DNA of 44,497 nucleotides from Alphaproteobacteria bacterium (GTDB lineage: Bacteria > Pseudomonadota > Alphaproteobacteria > UBA6615): assembly GCA_028279245.1 (NCBI GenBank), contig JANQOE010000032.1, forward strand, positions 1-44,497, read 5' to 3'. A program made the position numbers and the translations under genes. Below the pieces are notes generated by a model. That model had not been told where the DNA came from, ran no database searches, and worked only from the letters and a program-made list of their open reading frames with translations. Below are positions 1 to 7,992 of this stretch, one piece after another. Within the stretch, counting starts at the first letter, position 1, and the number at the start of each line of letters is the position of its first letter.

Positions 1-60
1 GCGTGCTTCTTGAAACGGCCACGCCTTGGCGGTGGCCGCGAGATGGGCGAACGCGTTCAT
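1..60 (-). CDS. lysS: Lysyl-tRNA synthetase class I, N-terminal fragment (runs off the window)
   Basis: Only the first 20 codons are present, reading leftwards from an ATG at 58-60 and open to base 1. The peptide begins MNAFAHLAATAKAWPFQEAR. The AKAWPFQEAR stretch resembles the start of class I (archaeal-type) lysyl-tRNA synthetases of alphaproteobacteria, which charge tRNA-Lys in the cytoplasm. An AGGG lies about 8 bases upstream of the ATG. The identification rests on one short motif, so a different protein is possible. The flanking sequence to the left would settle it through the HIGH-like motif expected a few dozen residues further in. Confidence 0.6.
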   Translation of the reverse strand, partial: MNAFAHLAATAKAWPFQEAR

Positions 61-106
61 GGCGCGGACCCTATGGGCGCCCCGCCCGGTCGTCAACAAC
101 ACCGCG

Positions 107-126
107 GGGCGGGGCGAACCCCGCCC
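107..126 (-). terminator. GC-rich hairpin after the small gene at 133-345
   Basis: A perfect 8-bp stem (GGGCGGGG / CCCCGCCC) closes a CGAA tetraloop, 7 bases beyond the stop codon of the upstream minus-strand gene. No T-run follows; the sequence after it is only moderately T-rich. It may be a weak terminator or an mRNA 3' stabiliser. It also sits between that gene and lysS, so it could separate the two transcripts. Confidence 0.4.
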
Positions 127-132
127 GCGCGG

Positions 133-345
133 TTAGACGGTGATGTCGACTCGCTCCTTCGGCCTGTCGTCGGACCCGGCCACCGACGGTGACTCCTTCA
201 CCGCACCGGTCAGTTCCGACAGCGGCTTATCGTTGCCGCCGCCGCCGGCCACTGGGCCGACTCCGCCTTCATTCGCGCTCGGCGCTTTGGCCACTTGCGG
301 CCGTTCGGGCGCGAGGTTTGATACTCCTGTCGCTCCGATCTCCAT
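133..345 (-). CDS. Small hypothetical protein, 70 aa
   Basis: The start is the ATG at 343-345, preceded by AAAGGATCCAGGT, which supplies a Shine-Dalgarno; an upstream in-frame start would add eight residues without one. The product is short, hydrophilic and rich in Gly, Pro and Ala, with no signal peptide, membrane span or Cys. It ends in a charged tail (DDRPKERVDITV). The composition suggests a largely disordered protein. I do not recognise the family. It lies between lysS and the divergent helicase gene. A real gene is favoured by the ribosome site and the following hairpin, but short GC-rich open frames are common here. Confidence 0.5.
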   Translation of the reverse strand: MEIGATGVSNLAPERPQVAKAPSANEGGVGPVAGGGGNDKPLSELTGAVKESPSVAGSDDRPKERVDITV

Positions 346-532
346 ACCTGGATCCTTTCGAAGTTCCACGCAAACCTGAGGTGATTCTCTCCGTAATGCT
401 GCCGGTTGTCAGCCTTTTTCGTTTTCGATTTCGACCAAACACCGGCTCATTTCGCCCAGCATTTTCCAAGTGTTTGCCTGGTATTCGACGCAGCGTGGAC
501 GTGCGCCGCGACATTGGGAATATTGGCCGCCA

Positions 533-3271
533 ATGCAGCCTCCATCGCTCCTTGAAGGTCCCGCGCCAGCGCTCGCCGCGGCCGCACTTGTTGTGGAATG
601 CGGACAGGCCGTCTGGTTGACGCCGGATGGCGAGTTGGAAGAACTCGACGCCGACGCGGCCCTGGCGCGGATCCGGCAACAGCCGGTGCTGGTGTGTCAT
701 GCACCGGCGACATTTCGGCGCCTCGGCGGTGAACCACTGGCGGTGCTGGACGTGCTGGAACTGTTTGCCTTCGTGCGCCCGGCGGCGTTCTGTGTGCCGA
801 CCGTCCGCGGGCTGGCCGAAGTATTGGAGGTGGCCGTTCCCACTTCGGCCGCCTCGGCGGCGCAGGTGCTCATACGCGCCGCCGAGCGCCTGCTGGCGCA
901 ACTCGTACCGACACCGGCGACGGTGGCGATCGCCCGGGCTGGCGCCGCGGCCGGCTGGGCGTGGGGCCCCGTTCTGCTCGCCGCGATGGGTGAGCAACCG
1001 CCGGCGCCAGGCCCCGCGTCACCGGGCGGCCTTGACGTCTGGCGGGATCTGCCGGAATGGGAGGACACCGCACCGCGTCCACAGCCGGGCAACCAACCGG
1101 TGGAGCCTGCGGAAAGCCGATGGCGGCTGTCCGCTTTGCTGGGCGAAGGTGCTGAGGACCGGCCGCAGCAGGCCGACTATGCATCCGCCGTCACATCAGC
1201 CTTCCAACCCCGCCAGCAGGTCGGCGAGCCCCATGTGGTGTTGGCCGAGGCCGGGACCGGCACCGGCAAGACCCTTGGCTACGTCGCGCCCGCCAGCTTG
1301 TGGGCCGAGCGGAATGGCGGTGTCGTGTGGCTCAGCACTTACACCCGCAACCTGCAGCGCCAACTGGTGCAGGAACTCACCCGGCTCTACCCGGATCCGG
1401 AACTCCGTGCCGAGAAAGCAGTCACCCGGAAGGGGCGCGAGAACTACCTCTGTCTGCTGAACCTCGAAGAGGCGGTCGGCCGGGTCGGCGCCATGCGGCG
1501 CCGCGAGGCGGTGGGGTTGTTGCTGGTGTTGCGTTGGGCGACGGCGACGGAGGATGGTGACCTCGGTGGCGATTTCCCGGCCTGGATCATCGACCTGGTC
1601 GGCGGGGGCCAGACTCTGGCATTGGGCGACCGGCGCGGTGAGTGCATCTACTCCGCCTGTCAGCATTACGGCCGCTGTTTTGTCGAACGCAGCGTCCGCC
1701 GCGCCCAACAGGCCGATCTGGTGATTGCCAATCATGCCCTGGTGATGATCCAGGCGGCCCTCGGCGGTGAGGGCGATCCCAACCTGCCGCTCCGCTACGT
1801 CTTCGACGAAGGCCATCACCTCTTCGATGCGGCGGACAATGCCTTTGCCGGCCATCTGACCGGTCGTGAAACGGCGGAGCTGCGGCGCTGGGTCATGGGC
1901 ACGGAGGGCAACGCCCGCCGACGGGGGCGCGGCCTTGGCGATCGCATCGGCGACTTGTTCGGCGACGATGACGACGCACTGGAGGTGTTCCAGGGTCTGC
2001 TGGGCGCTGTTCGCGCCTTGCCGGGGCCTGGGTGGCCCGGCCGCATTTCCGAAGGACGGCCAACCGGCGCGGCAGAGCATTTCTTGGAGCAGGTCCGCGC
2101 CCAGGTCTATGCGCGGGCGCCCGATCCACGCAGTCCCCACGGCCTGGAGAGCGAACCCCATCCCCTGCAGGAGGGAGTCGCCGTGGCGGCCGTTGGCTTG
2201 GCCGACGCCCTCGGCCGCATCGCCACGGCCATGGCCGACCTGCAGCGGCGGCTCCACCAGAAATTGGACGATGAGGCCGACGAGCTGGACACCGGGATCC
2301 GCAATCGCATCGAGGCAGCCTGCCGCAGCCTCGACCGGCGCGGCCGCGCCCAGGCGGCGGGCTGGCGCCAAATGCTGCTGGACCTGGCGGAGGCGACGCC
2401 GGCCGCCTTCGCTGACTGGTTCGGTGTCGAGCGAATCGACGGCCGGGATATCGATGTCGGGATGTACCGGCACTGGGTCGACCCCATGCAGCCGTTCGCC
2501 GATACCATCGCCCCGCAGGCCCACGGCCTGGTCATCACCTCCGCCACCCTGACCGACCGCAGCGGCGACGCCGAGGCCGACTGGCAATCGGCGGAGCACC
2601 GGACCGGCGCCGAACATCTGCCCGCCCCGGCGCTCCGGGTTCAGGTGCCCTCGCCTTTCGATTACGCCGTGCAGACTCGAGTGTTCGTCGTCAACGACGT
2701 GCGCAAAGACGACTTCGACCAGGTCGCCGCGGCCTACCGTGAATTGTTCCTTGCCGCCGGTGGCGGTGCGTTGGGCCTGTTCACGGCGGTGGCAAGGCTG
2801 AGGGCCGTGCATGAGCGGATTCAGGCCCCAATGGCCACCGCCGGCCTGCCGCTCTATGCGCAGCATGTCGACCGGATGAATGTCGCGACGCTCATCGATA
2901 TCTTCCGGGCGGAGACGGAGAGCTGTTTGCTGGGCACCGACGCGGTGCGTGACGGTATTGATGTGCCCGGCCAATCCCTCCGCTTGATCGTCTTCGACCG
3001 GGTGCCGTGGCCGCGGCCGAGCATCCTGCACCGGGCACGCCGCGCAGCCTTCGGCCAGGGCAAGTATGTCGACAGCCAAACCCGGTATCGGCTCGCCCAG
3101 GCCTACGGCCGTTTGATCCGGCGGGAAAGCGATCGCGGCGTGTTTGTCCTGCTGGATCCGATGATGCCGACCCGCCTGTGCGGGGCCTTTCCGGATGGTG
3201 TCGACGTGGCCCGGGTTGGGCTGGCCGAGGCCCTTTCACAGGCCCGCGACTTCCTCGCGCAGGGCACTTGA
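533..3271 (+). CDS. DinG/XPD-type iron-sulfur ATP-dependent DNA helicase
   Basis: A superfamily 2 helicase of the DinG/YoaA/XPD group that unwinds DNA 5'-3' and can act on replication or repair intermediates. The ATP-binding loop EAGTGTGKT is near residue 240 and motif II reads FDEGHH near 424, a DEGH variant of DEAH. Between them lie four cysteines (YLC near 306, then ECIYSAC and GRC near 370-382), positioned as the 4Fe-4S ligands of this family. Motif V (GTDAVRDGIDVPG) and motif VI (QAYGRLIRRESDRG) are near the C-terminus. The roughly 200-residue N-terminal region, with LVVECGQAVWLTPDGELE, is typical of alphaproteobacterial members. I chose the ATG at 533 (912 aa) because homologues start close to the VWLTPDG segment; an in-frame start at 470 would add 21 unconvincing residues. 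No strong ribosome site is visible at either. Confidence 0.88.
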   Translation: MQPPSLLEGPAPALAAAALVVECGQAVWLTPDGELEELDADAALARIRQQPVLVCHAPATFRRLGGEPLAVLDVLELFAFVRPAAFCVPTVRGLAEVLEVAVPTSAASAAQVLIRAAERLLAQLVPTPATVAIARAGAAAGWAWGPVLLAAMGEQPPAPGPASPGGLDVWRDLPEWEDTAPRPQPGNQPVEPAESRWRLSALLGEGAEDRPQQADYASAVTSAFQPRQQVGEPHVVLAEAGTGTGKTLGYVAPASLWAERNGGVVWLSTYTRNLQRQLVQELTRLYPDPELRAEKAVTRKGRENYLCLLNLEEAVGRVGAMRRREAVGLLLVLRWATATEDGDLGGDFPAWIIDLVGGGQTLALGDRRGECIYSACQHYGRCFVERSVRRAQQADLVIANHALVMIQAALGGEGDPNLPLRYVFDEGHHLFDAADNAFAGHLTGRETAELRRWVMGTEGNARRRGRGLGDRIGDLFGDDDDALEVFQGLLGAVRALPGPGWPGRISEGRPTGAAEHFLEQVRAQVYARAPDPRSPHGLESEPHPLQEGVAVAAVGLADALGRIATAMADLQRRLHQKLDDEADELDTGIRNRIEAACRSLDRRGRAQAAGWRQMLLDLAEATPAAFADWFGVERIDGRDIDVGMYRHWVDPMQPFADTIAPQAHGLVITSATLTDRSGDAEADWQSAEHRTGAEHLPAPALRVQVPSPFDYAVQTRVFVVNDVRKDDFDQVAAAYRELFLAAGGGALGLFTAVARLRAVHERIQAPMATAGLPLYAQHVDRMNVATLIDIFRAETESCLLGTDAVRDGIDVPGQSLRLIVFDRVPWPRPSILHRARRAAFGQGKYVDSQTRYRLAQAYGRLIRRESDRGVFVLLDPMMPTRLCGAFPDGVDVARVGLAEALSQARDFLAQGT

Positions 3272-3324
3272 CGCTCCGCCTTCGCCGGGTCTTTATCCGC
3301 GCGTCCAAGTCGGCGAGGTAAAGA

Positions 3325-3729
3325 ATGATCGGTCACCACGAAGCCCTGATCTACAGCATGGTCCTGGCGGCTGCAGCGGATCGGGACATGACCGACTCCG
3401 AACTCAACCGCATCGGTGAGATCGTGCGCCACCTACCGATCTTTGCCGATTTTGATGGGGACACCCTCCCGCAGGTTGCCGAAGATTGCGCCAAGCTGCT
3501 CGGGCCCGAGGATGGCCTGAACGATGCGTTCGGCAAAATCAAAGAGGCGCTACCGGACCGGCTTCGCGAGACCGCCTATGCGCTGGCCTGCGACGTGGTC
3601 GCCGCCGACGCCCGCGCCAGCCAGGAAGAACTCCGCCTTCTCGAACTGCTGCGGCATGCGATCGGGGTGGGTCGTCTGCCGGCCGCCGCGATCGAGCGCG
3701 CCGCCGCCGCCCGCTACGCAACGCTCTAA
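3325..3729 (+). CDS. TerB-like tellurite-resistance family protein
   Basis: A 134-residue all-helical protein. The opening HEALIYSMVLAAAADRDMTDSELNRIGEIV and the later ACDVVAADARASQEELRLLELLRHAIGV are the two repeated acidic helical segments of the TerB fold, where Asp/Glu pairs can bind metal. Family members are linked to stress responses and tellurite resistance, but single-domain proteins like this have no settled function. The ATG at 3325 follows GAGGTAAAGA, a good ribosome site. It lies 53 bp after the helicase gene and may be cotranscribed. Its stop codon overlaps that of the convergent marR-type gene (CTAA at 3726-3729). Confidence 0.8.
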   Translation: MIGHHEALIYSMVLAAAADRDMTDSELNRIGEIVRHLPIFADFDGDTLPQVAEDCAKLLGPEDGLNDAFGKIKEALPDRLRETAYALACDVVAADARASQEELRLLELLRHAIGVGRLPAAAIERAAAARYATL

Positions 3730-4169
3730 CGCGCCGAGATTCGGGGGCGCAGCCCCAACAGCAACTGCAGCGCCCCGGCAAACATCGATCCATTCGTCCC
3801 TAGCGGCTTGAAGACCTCGCCGTCGCAAGCCGCTGCGTCCGGCATGACCGTACGGACCGCCGCGCGGCCGGTGGCCGTCAGTTCCGGGTAGCGCGACCGG
3901 GCATCCGTTCCAATCCGCCGCCTGACCAGGCCACGCCCCTCCAGTTGACCCAGGACTGTTGAGACCGCAGCCACATCAACCCCGCTGAACTGCGCCAGAT
4001 CCTGCTGGGTCGCCTGCTGTCGCCCCTCCAGATACGCCAGGCTGGCCATCACCAGGAACTGGGCTTGGGTCAGGTTGTGCTGCTTCAACGATTGCCGCAG
4101 CGCCCGCTGCCAGCTATTCGCTGCGCGCCATAACAGGACGCCAGGACTTACGTCGGGTCGCCATTCCAT
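3726..4169 (-). CDS. MarR-family transcriptional regulator
   Basis: A 147-residue winged-helix repressor. The helix-turn-helix runs from LTQAQFLVMASLAYLEGRQQATQQDLAQFSGVDVAAVSTVLGQLEGRGLVRR, and the wing carries the family's D-x-R pattern in GTDARSRYPELTATGRA. Flanking helices form the dimer interface. The start chosen is the ATG at 4167-4169 (MEWRPDVSPG); an in-frame extension to 4223 would be hydrophobic and run through the AT-rich operator-like sequence. The divergent gene is usg, and the palindrome at 4182-4197 suits autoregulation and control of usg. MarR proteins usually respond to small phenolic or oxidant ligands; none can be named here. Confidence 0.88.
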   Translation of the reverse strand: MEWRPDVSPGVLLWRAANSWQRALRQSLKQHNLTQAQFLVMASLAYLEGRQQATQQDLAQFSGVDVAAVSTVLGQLEGRGLVRRRIGTDARSRYPELTATGRAAVRTVMPDAAACDGEVFKPLGTNGSMFAGALQLLLGLRPRISAR

Positions 4170-4181
4170 CAATACTATGTA

Positions 4182-4197
4182 TGTAAATATATATACA
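4182..4197. promoter_or_regulatory. AT-rich palindrome, candidate MarR operator
   Basis: TGTAAATATATATACA is a 16-bp inverted repeat with one mismatched pair, 12 bases upstream of the marR-type start codon and in the marR/usg divergent region. MarR dimers bind AT-rich palindromes of this length close to their own promoters. It stands out sharply from the surrounding GC-rich DNA. It may also contain -10-like elements for one or both genes. Confidence 0.55.
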
Positions 4198-4324
4198 AAG
4201 TAAAGTGGAGCTATTAGCAGCACTTACCGGAGGAAGCTGCTAACTTATTGGAAAAGCGCCCATTTTAATTGTCCGCTTACCATGGTCGGTGCACCATGAG
4301 AGTGACGGCGAACAACGGTGGCTG

Positions 4325-4597
4325 ATGATGAAGATCTACGACACCAACAGCTTGGCGCCGGGAGCGTGCATTGCGACGGCCCAGATCCTGTACTACCTGC
4401 CGGATCACCCATCGATCCTGCAGAGCTTCGTGTGGCAGCACAAAGACCTGGCACCCGACTATCCGCGGCTCCGCCAGTTCCTCGAATACTGGTCACGCAA
4501 TCTTGACGGTAAGCTCCATTCGGTGAACCTCGCCGCGGCACCCATTGGCGAACGACGGCGGCTCCGTCATGCGCGCCACGTAGCTACTTTGCACTAG
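4325..4597 (+). CDS. usg: Usg family protein
   Basis: A protein of about 90 residues. The core TAQILYYLPDHPSILQSFVWQ, then DLAPDYPRLRQFLEYW and DGKLHSVNLA, matches the Usg family of alphaproteobacteria, named from a reading frame near trp genes in Caulobacter. Its molecular function is unknown. The start is either of two adjacent ATGs (4325, 4328) after a weak GGTGG; a reading frame from 4289 adds twelve unrelated residues. No trp gene is in the window. Here it is divergent from a marR-type regulator and upstream of the FprA-KorAB cluster, which is unusual for the family name but not informative about its job. The C-terminal RRRLRHARHV tail is basic. Confidence 0.75.
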   Translation: MMKIYDTNSLAPGACIATAQILYYLPDHPSILQSFVWQHKDLAPDYPRLRQFLEYWSRNLDGKLHSVNLAAAPIGERRRLRHARHVATLH

Positions 4598-4676
4598 TCC
4601 CGTCTTATCCCGCCTCCGATCTGGCGGACCGCCATAACGGCGACTAGAATGCGCCCCGCAGGACCTGGGGAGGCGT

Positions 4677-5993
4677 GTGAAAGTAGCAATAGTCGGCGCC
4701 GGGCCGAGCGGTTTCTATACAGCCGACGCCCTGACCAAGGACGTTCCGGACGCGCAGATCGATATAATCGAGCGGCTACCGACCCCCTACGGTCTTATCC
4801 GCGGCGGCGTCGCGCCGGACCATCAGACCACCAAACGCGTTACCCGTAACTTCGAGCGCACCGCGCTGAAGCCGCAGATCCGGTTCTACGGGAATGTCGA
4901 GATCGGCCGCGACCTCAGCCTGGCCGAACTGCGGGAAATCTATGACGCGGTCGTCCTAGCGATCGGCGCACCCCTCGACCGGTCCCTCGGTATCCCTGGA
5001 GCCGACAAGGAGGGGGTGTACGGGGCGGCGGCATTCGTCGGCTGGTACAACGGCCATCCGGACTTCCGGCAGCTCATGCCCCGCCTGGACGGCAGTGGCG
5101 TGGCCGTGGTCGGGGTGGGCAATGTCGCCGTCGACATCGCTCGGGTACTGGTCAAGACCCCGGCCGAGATGGCGACGACCGACCTGGTCCACTACGCCGC
5201 CGACGCGATCGCCGCTTCGGCCGTGACCGTCGTCCACATGTTTGGCCGGCGCGGCCCGTCAGAGGCGGAGTTCACCAACGTCGAGCTGCGCGAGATGGGA
5301 CGGCTGGAAGACTGCCATCCCGTGGTCGATCCACAGCAGTTACCCGAATCCGTGACCGGCGAGATGTCCGACCGGGACCGCCGCGTCCGGGAACGTAACC
5401 TCCAGACGCTGCGGGAATTCGTCGAACTGGCCCCGGCCAACAAGCGGAAGCGGGTCCACTTCGCCTTCTATGCCCGGCCCGTCGAGATCCTCGGCGGCGA
5501 CCGGGTCGAAGCCCTGCGGGTCGAGCGCACAGAGGTGGTCGACGGCCGGGCAACCGGCACCGGAGAGCTCCGGGACGTGCCCTGTTGCGCCGTGATCGGC
5601 GCCATCGGCTACCGCGGCGAGCCGCTCGAAGGCATGCCCTTCGATCAGCGCCACGGCATCGCCGTCAGCGAGGATGGGCGCATTGACGAGGGGCTGTTTG
5701 CCGCCGGCTGGATAAGGCGCGGCCCAACCGGCGTCATTGGCACCAACAAGCCGGATGGGCACGCAGCGTCCGAGCAGATCGCCGCCCTCCAGCCGACCGT
5801 CGGCAAGCCCGGGCGGTCCAAACTCGAACAGCGGCTTCGCGAGCGGGGCCGTCGTTGGGTAAGTTTCGCCGACTGGCAACTGATTGACCGGCTTGAGGTC
5901 GAGCGCGGCAAGGGCGAGGCCCCGCGTTGCAAGTTCGTCACCATCGATGAGATGCTGGGGGCGCTTGACCAAGAAATGCCCAAGGCTAGCTAG
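4677..5993 (+). CDS. Ferredoxin-NADP(+) reductase, FprA/adrenodoxin-reductase type
   Basis: A 438-residue flavoprotein that moves electrons between NADP(H) and ferredoxin. The N-terminal FAD loop is VAIVGAGPSG, followed by PTPYGLIRGGVAPDH, a hallmark of this class. The NADP site is GVGNVAVDIAR, then GRRGPSEAEFTNVELRE. The C-terminus has AAGWIRRGPTGVIGTNKPDG, which closes over the flavin. Length fits FprA (about 450). The start is GTG at 4677 with GGGGAGG just upstream. A TAGAAT -10-like hexamer sits at 4646-4651. It lies 121 bp before korA. That context suggests it couples ferredoxin reduced by KorAB to NADPH formation, or runs the reverse direction for reductive carboxylation. The NAD(P) preference cannot be told from sequence alone. 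Confidence 0.88.
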   Translation: MKVAIVGAGPSGFYTADALTKDVPDAQIDIIERLPTPYGLIRGGVAPDHQTTKRVTRNFERTALKPQIRFYGNVEIGRDLSLAELREIYDAVVLAIGAPLDRSLGIPGADKEGVYGAAAFVGWYNGHPDFRQLMPRLDGSGVAVVGVGNVAVDIARVLVKTPAEMATTDLVHYAADAIAASAVTVVHMFGRRGPSEAEFTNVELREMGRLEDCHPVVDPQQLPESVTGEMSDRDRRVRERNLQTLREFVELAPANKRKRVHFAFYARPVEILGGDRVEALRVERTEVVDGRATGTGELRDVPCCAVIGAIGYRGEPLEGMPFDQRHGIAVSEDGRIDEGLFAAGWIRRGPTGVIGTNKPDGHAASEQIAALQPTVGKPGRSKLEQRLRERGRRWVSFADWQLIDRLEVERGKGEAPRCKFVTIDEMLGALDQEMPKAS

Positions 5994-6055
5994 TTCGTAA
6001 TTATGCCTTCGCCCCGCGTCTACCATGTCTCGGCACCGTCCGGTTTGACGGCCCA

Positions 6056-6082
6056 GGGCCGCTTCTTTACATCAAGCGGCCC
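6056..6082 (+). promoter_or_regulatory. Leader hairpin upstream of korA
   Basis: A perfect 9-bp stem (GGGCCGCTT / AAGCGGCCC) with a 9-base loop ends 32 bases before the korA ATG. No T-run follows, so it is not a standard intrinsic terminator. It could affect korA mRNA stability or mark the boundary between the reductase and the korAB message. Confidence 0.4.
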
Positions 6083-6114
6083 GGCGTATGCGCCTTGGGA
6101 GGAGCTCAACTAGA

Positions 6115-7992
6115 ATGACGATCGACGAGGTGGCGGAGCCAGAGGTGTCGCCCGCTCACCGCGAAATAGAATCGGCAGTTGTCCGGTTCGCCGGCGATTC
6201 CGGCGACGGCATGCAGCTTACCGGCAGCCAGTTTACCCTTGCGACAGCGCTCGCCGGCAACGACCTGGCGACATTCCCTGATTTTCCGGCCGAGATCCGC
6301 GCGCCCGCCGGGACCACCTATGGCGTTTCCGCCTTCCAGATCAATTTTGGCGCGCGCAAGATCATGACGTCTGGTGACCAGCTCGACGTGCTGGTCGCCA
6401 TGAACCCGGCGGCCTTCAAGACAAACATCGACGATCTAAAGCCCGGCGGCGTCGCGTTCGTCGATATCGGCGCATTCAATGAAAAGAACCTGCGGAAGGC
6501 CGGTTACGAGACCGATCCGCTGGAGAATGGCGTCGCCGACAAGTACCGCGTCATCAAAATCGACATGTCGCGCCTGACACTGGAAGCGGTGAAAGAGCAC
6601 GGGCTGTCGCAGAAAGAGGCCTTGCGCTCCAAGAACATGTGGGCGCTCGGCCTGGTCTACTGGATGTATGGCCGCAAACGCCGGGCCACCGTCGACTGGT
6701 TGAGCAACAAGTTCGCCAAACGCCGGGAAATCAGCGCGGCCAACATCGCTGCCCTGAACGCCGGCCACGCGTTCGGCGAGACGGCGGAGATGTCGGCCGA
6801 GGTCGGTCGTTACGAAGTCCCCTCCGCCCCCATCGCCCCGGGTGAATACCGCACCATCACCGGCACCACGGGTGTTGCCTTCGGTTTGATCGCGGGTGCA
6901 CGGTTTGCCGGCGTGGATCTGACTTTCTGCTCCTATCCCATCACCCCCGCATCGTCTGTGCTGCACACGCTGGCCGGATTGAAGGAATACAACGTCGTCA
7001 CGTTTCAGGCGGAGGACGAGATCGCGGCGGTCGCTGCGGCGATCGGTGCCTCTTATGCAGGTAACCTCGGCGTAACGTCCAGTTCCGGTCCCGGGATTGC
7101 CCTCAAGGCCGAAGCCATCGGCCTGGCGATTGCCGCGGAGATACCGCTCGTCATAATCAATTCCCAACGGGCCGGTCCGTCAACCGGCATGCCGACCAAG
7201 ACGGAGCAGTCGGATCTCTATCAGGCCGTGTTTGGCCGCAACGCCGACAGTCCGCTACCGGTCATCTCACCGAACGGTGTGCATGACAGCTTCGACATGG
7301 CGATCGAAGCGGTGCGTCTGGCGACCAAGTACATGACGCCGGTCATGTTGCTGACCGATGGCTACATCGCTAACGCGTCCGAACCGTGGCGGCTGCCGGA
7401 TCTCGACTCTTATGAGCGGTTCCCGGTGTCCTTCCGGTCGGAGGTCGAGGGCTTCGAGCCGTTCATGCGCGACCCCCAGACCCTGGCACGCCCTTGGGTC
7501 AAACCGGGCACACCGGAACTCGAACACCGGATCGGCGGCCTGGAGCGTGCAGCCGGTTCCGGCCACGTGTCCTACGACCCCGACAACCACCAAGCCATGA
7601 CCGATGCCCGGCATGCTAAGATTGCCGGCATCGCCAACGACATTCCGCTGCAGGCCGTCGACCAGGGCGAGGCCACTGGCGACCTGGTAATTGTCGGCTG
7701 GGGCTCGACCTATGGCGCCATCAGCCGCTGCGTCGCCAACCTGCGCGACGAGGGTCTGTCCGTTTCCCATGTCCAGATCCGCCATCTTTGGCCGCTACCG
7801 GCCAATCTCGGCGATCTGTTGCGCGGTTTCCGCCACGTGACCGTCGCCGAAATGAACACCGGTCAGCTTCTCACGCTGCTGCGGTCGGAATACCTGGTGC
7901 CGGCCGAGGGTCTGAACAAAGTGACCGGCAAGCCGTTCACGATTGTCGAAATAGAGCAGGCGGCGCGCCGCCGGCTGGGAGTGCAGCAATGA
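6115..7992 (+). CDS. korA: 2-oxoacid:ferredoxin oxidoreductase, fused gamma-alpha subunit (KorA)
   Basis: Together with KorB this oxidatively decarboxylates 2-oxoglutarate (or a related 2-oxoacid) to the acyl-CoA, reducing ferredoxin. The 625-residue protein has an N-terminal gamma domain (VRFAGDSGDGMQLTGSQFT, about 25-215) fused to an alpha domain starting near FCSYPITPASSVLHTLAG and including EDEIAAVAAAIGASYAG and TSSSGPGIALKAEA, where thiamine diphosphate is bound with KorB. This fused gamma-alpha plus beta arrangement is the oxygen-tolerant Kor type known from Mycobacterium and Magnetococcus. The ATG at 6115 follows GGGAGGAG; an upstream in-frame start at 6088 lacks one. The stop overlaps the korB start (ATGA). 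Substrate is inferred from family, not proven. Confidence 0.88.
   Translation: MTIDEVAEPEVSPAHREIESAVVRFAGDSGDGMQLTGSQFTLATALAGNDLATFPDFPAEIRAPAGTTYGVSAFQINFGARKIMTSGDQLDVLVAMNPAAFKTNIDDLKPGGVAFVDIGAFNEKNLRKAGYETDPLENGVADKYRVIKIDMSRLTLEAVKEHGLSQKEALRSKNMWALGLVYWMYGRKRRATVDWLSNKFAKRREISAANIAALNAGHAFGETAEMSAEVGRYEVPSAPIAPGEYRTITGTTGVAFGLIAGARFAGVDLTFCSYPITPASSVLHTLAGLKEYNVVTFQAEDEIAAVAAAIGASYAGNLGVTSSSGPGIALKAEAIGLAIAAEIPLVIINSQRAGPSTGMPTKTEQSDLYQAVFGRNADSPLPVISPNGVHDSFDMAIEAVRLATKYMTPVMLLTDGYIANASEPWRLPDLDSYERFPVSFRSEVEGFEPFMRDPQTLARPWVKPGTPELEHRIGGLERAAGSGHVSYDPDNHQAMTDARHAKIAGIANDIPLQAVDQGEATGDLVIVGWGSTYGAISRCVANLRDEGLSVSHVQIRHLWPLPANLGDLLRGFRHVTVAEMNTGQLLTLLRSEYLVPAEGLNKVTGKPFTIVEIEQAARRRLGVQQ

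Noticed and set aside
10..192. A 60-codon plus-strand frame at the left edge
   Set aside because: It is antisense to the lysS start and the small minus-strand gene, is Arg/Gly/Pro-rich and lacks a ribosome site.
1196..3079. A 627-codon open frame on the minus strand
   Set aside because: It is antisense to the helicase gene, which has all its motifs. Long antisense frames are expected at this GC content.
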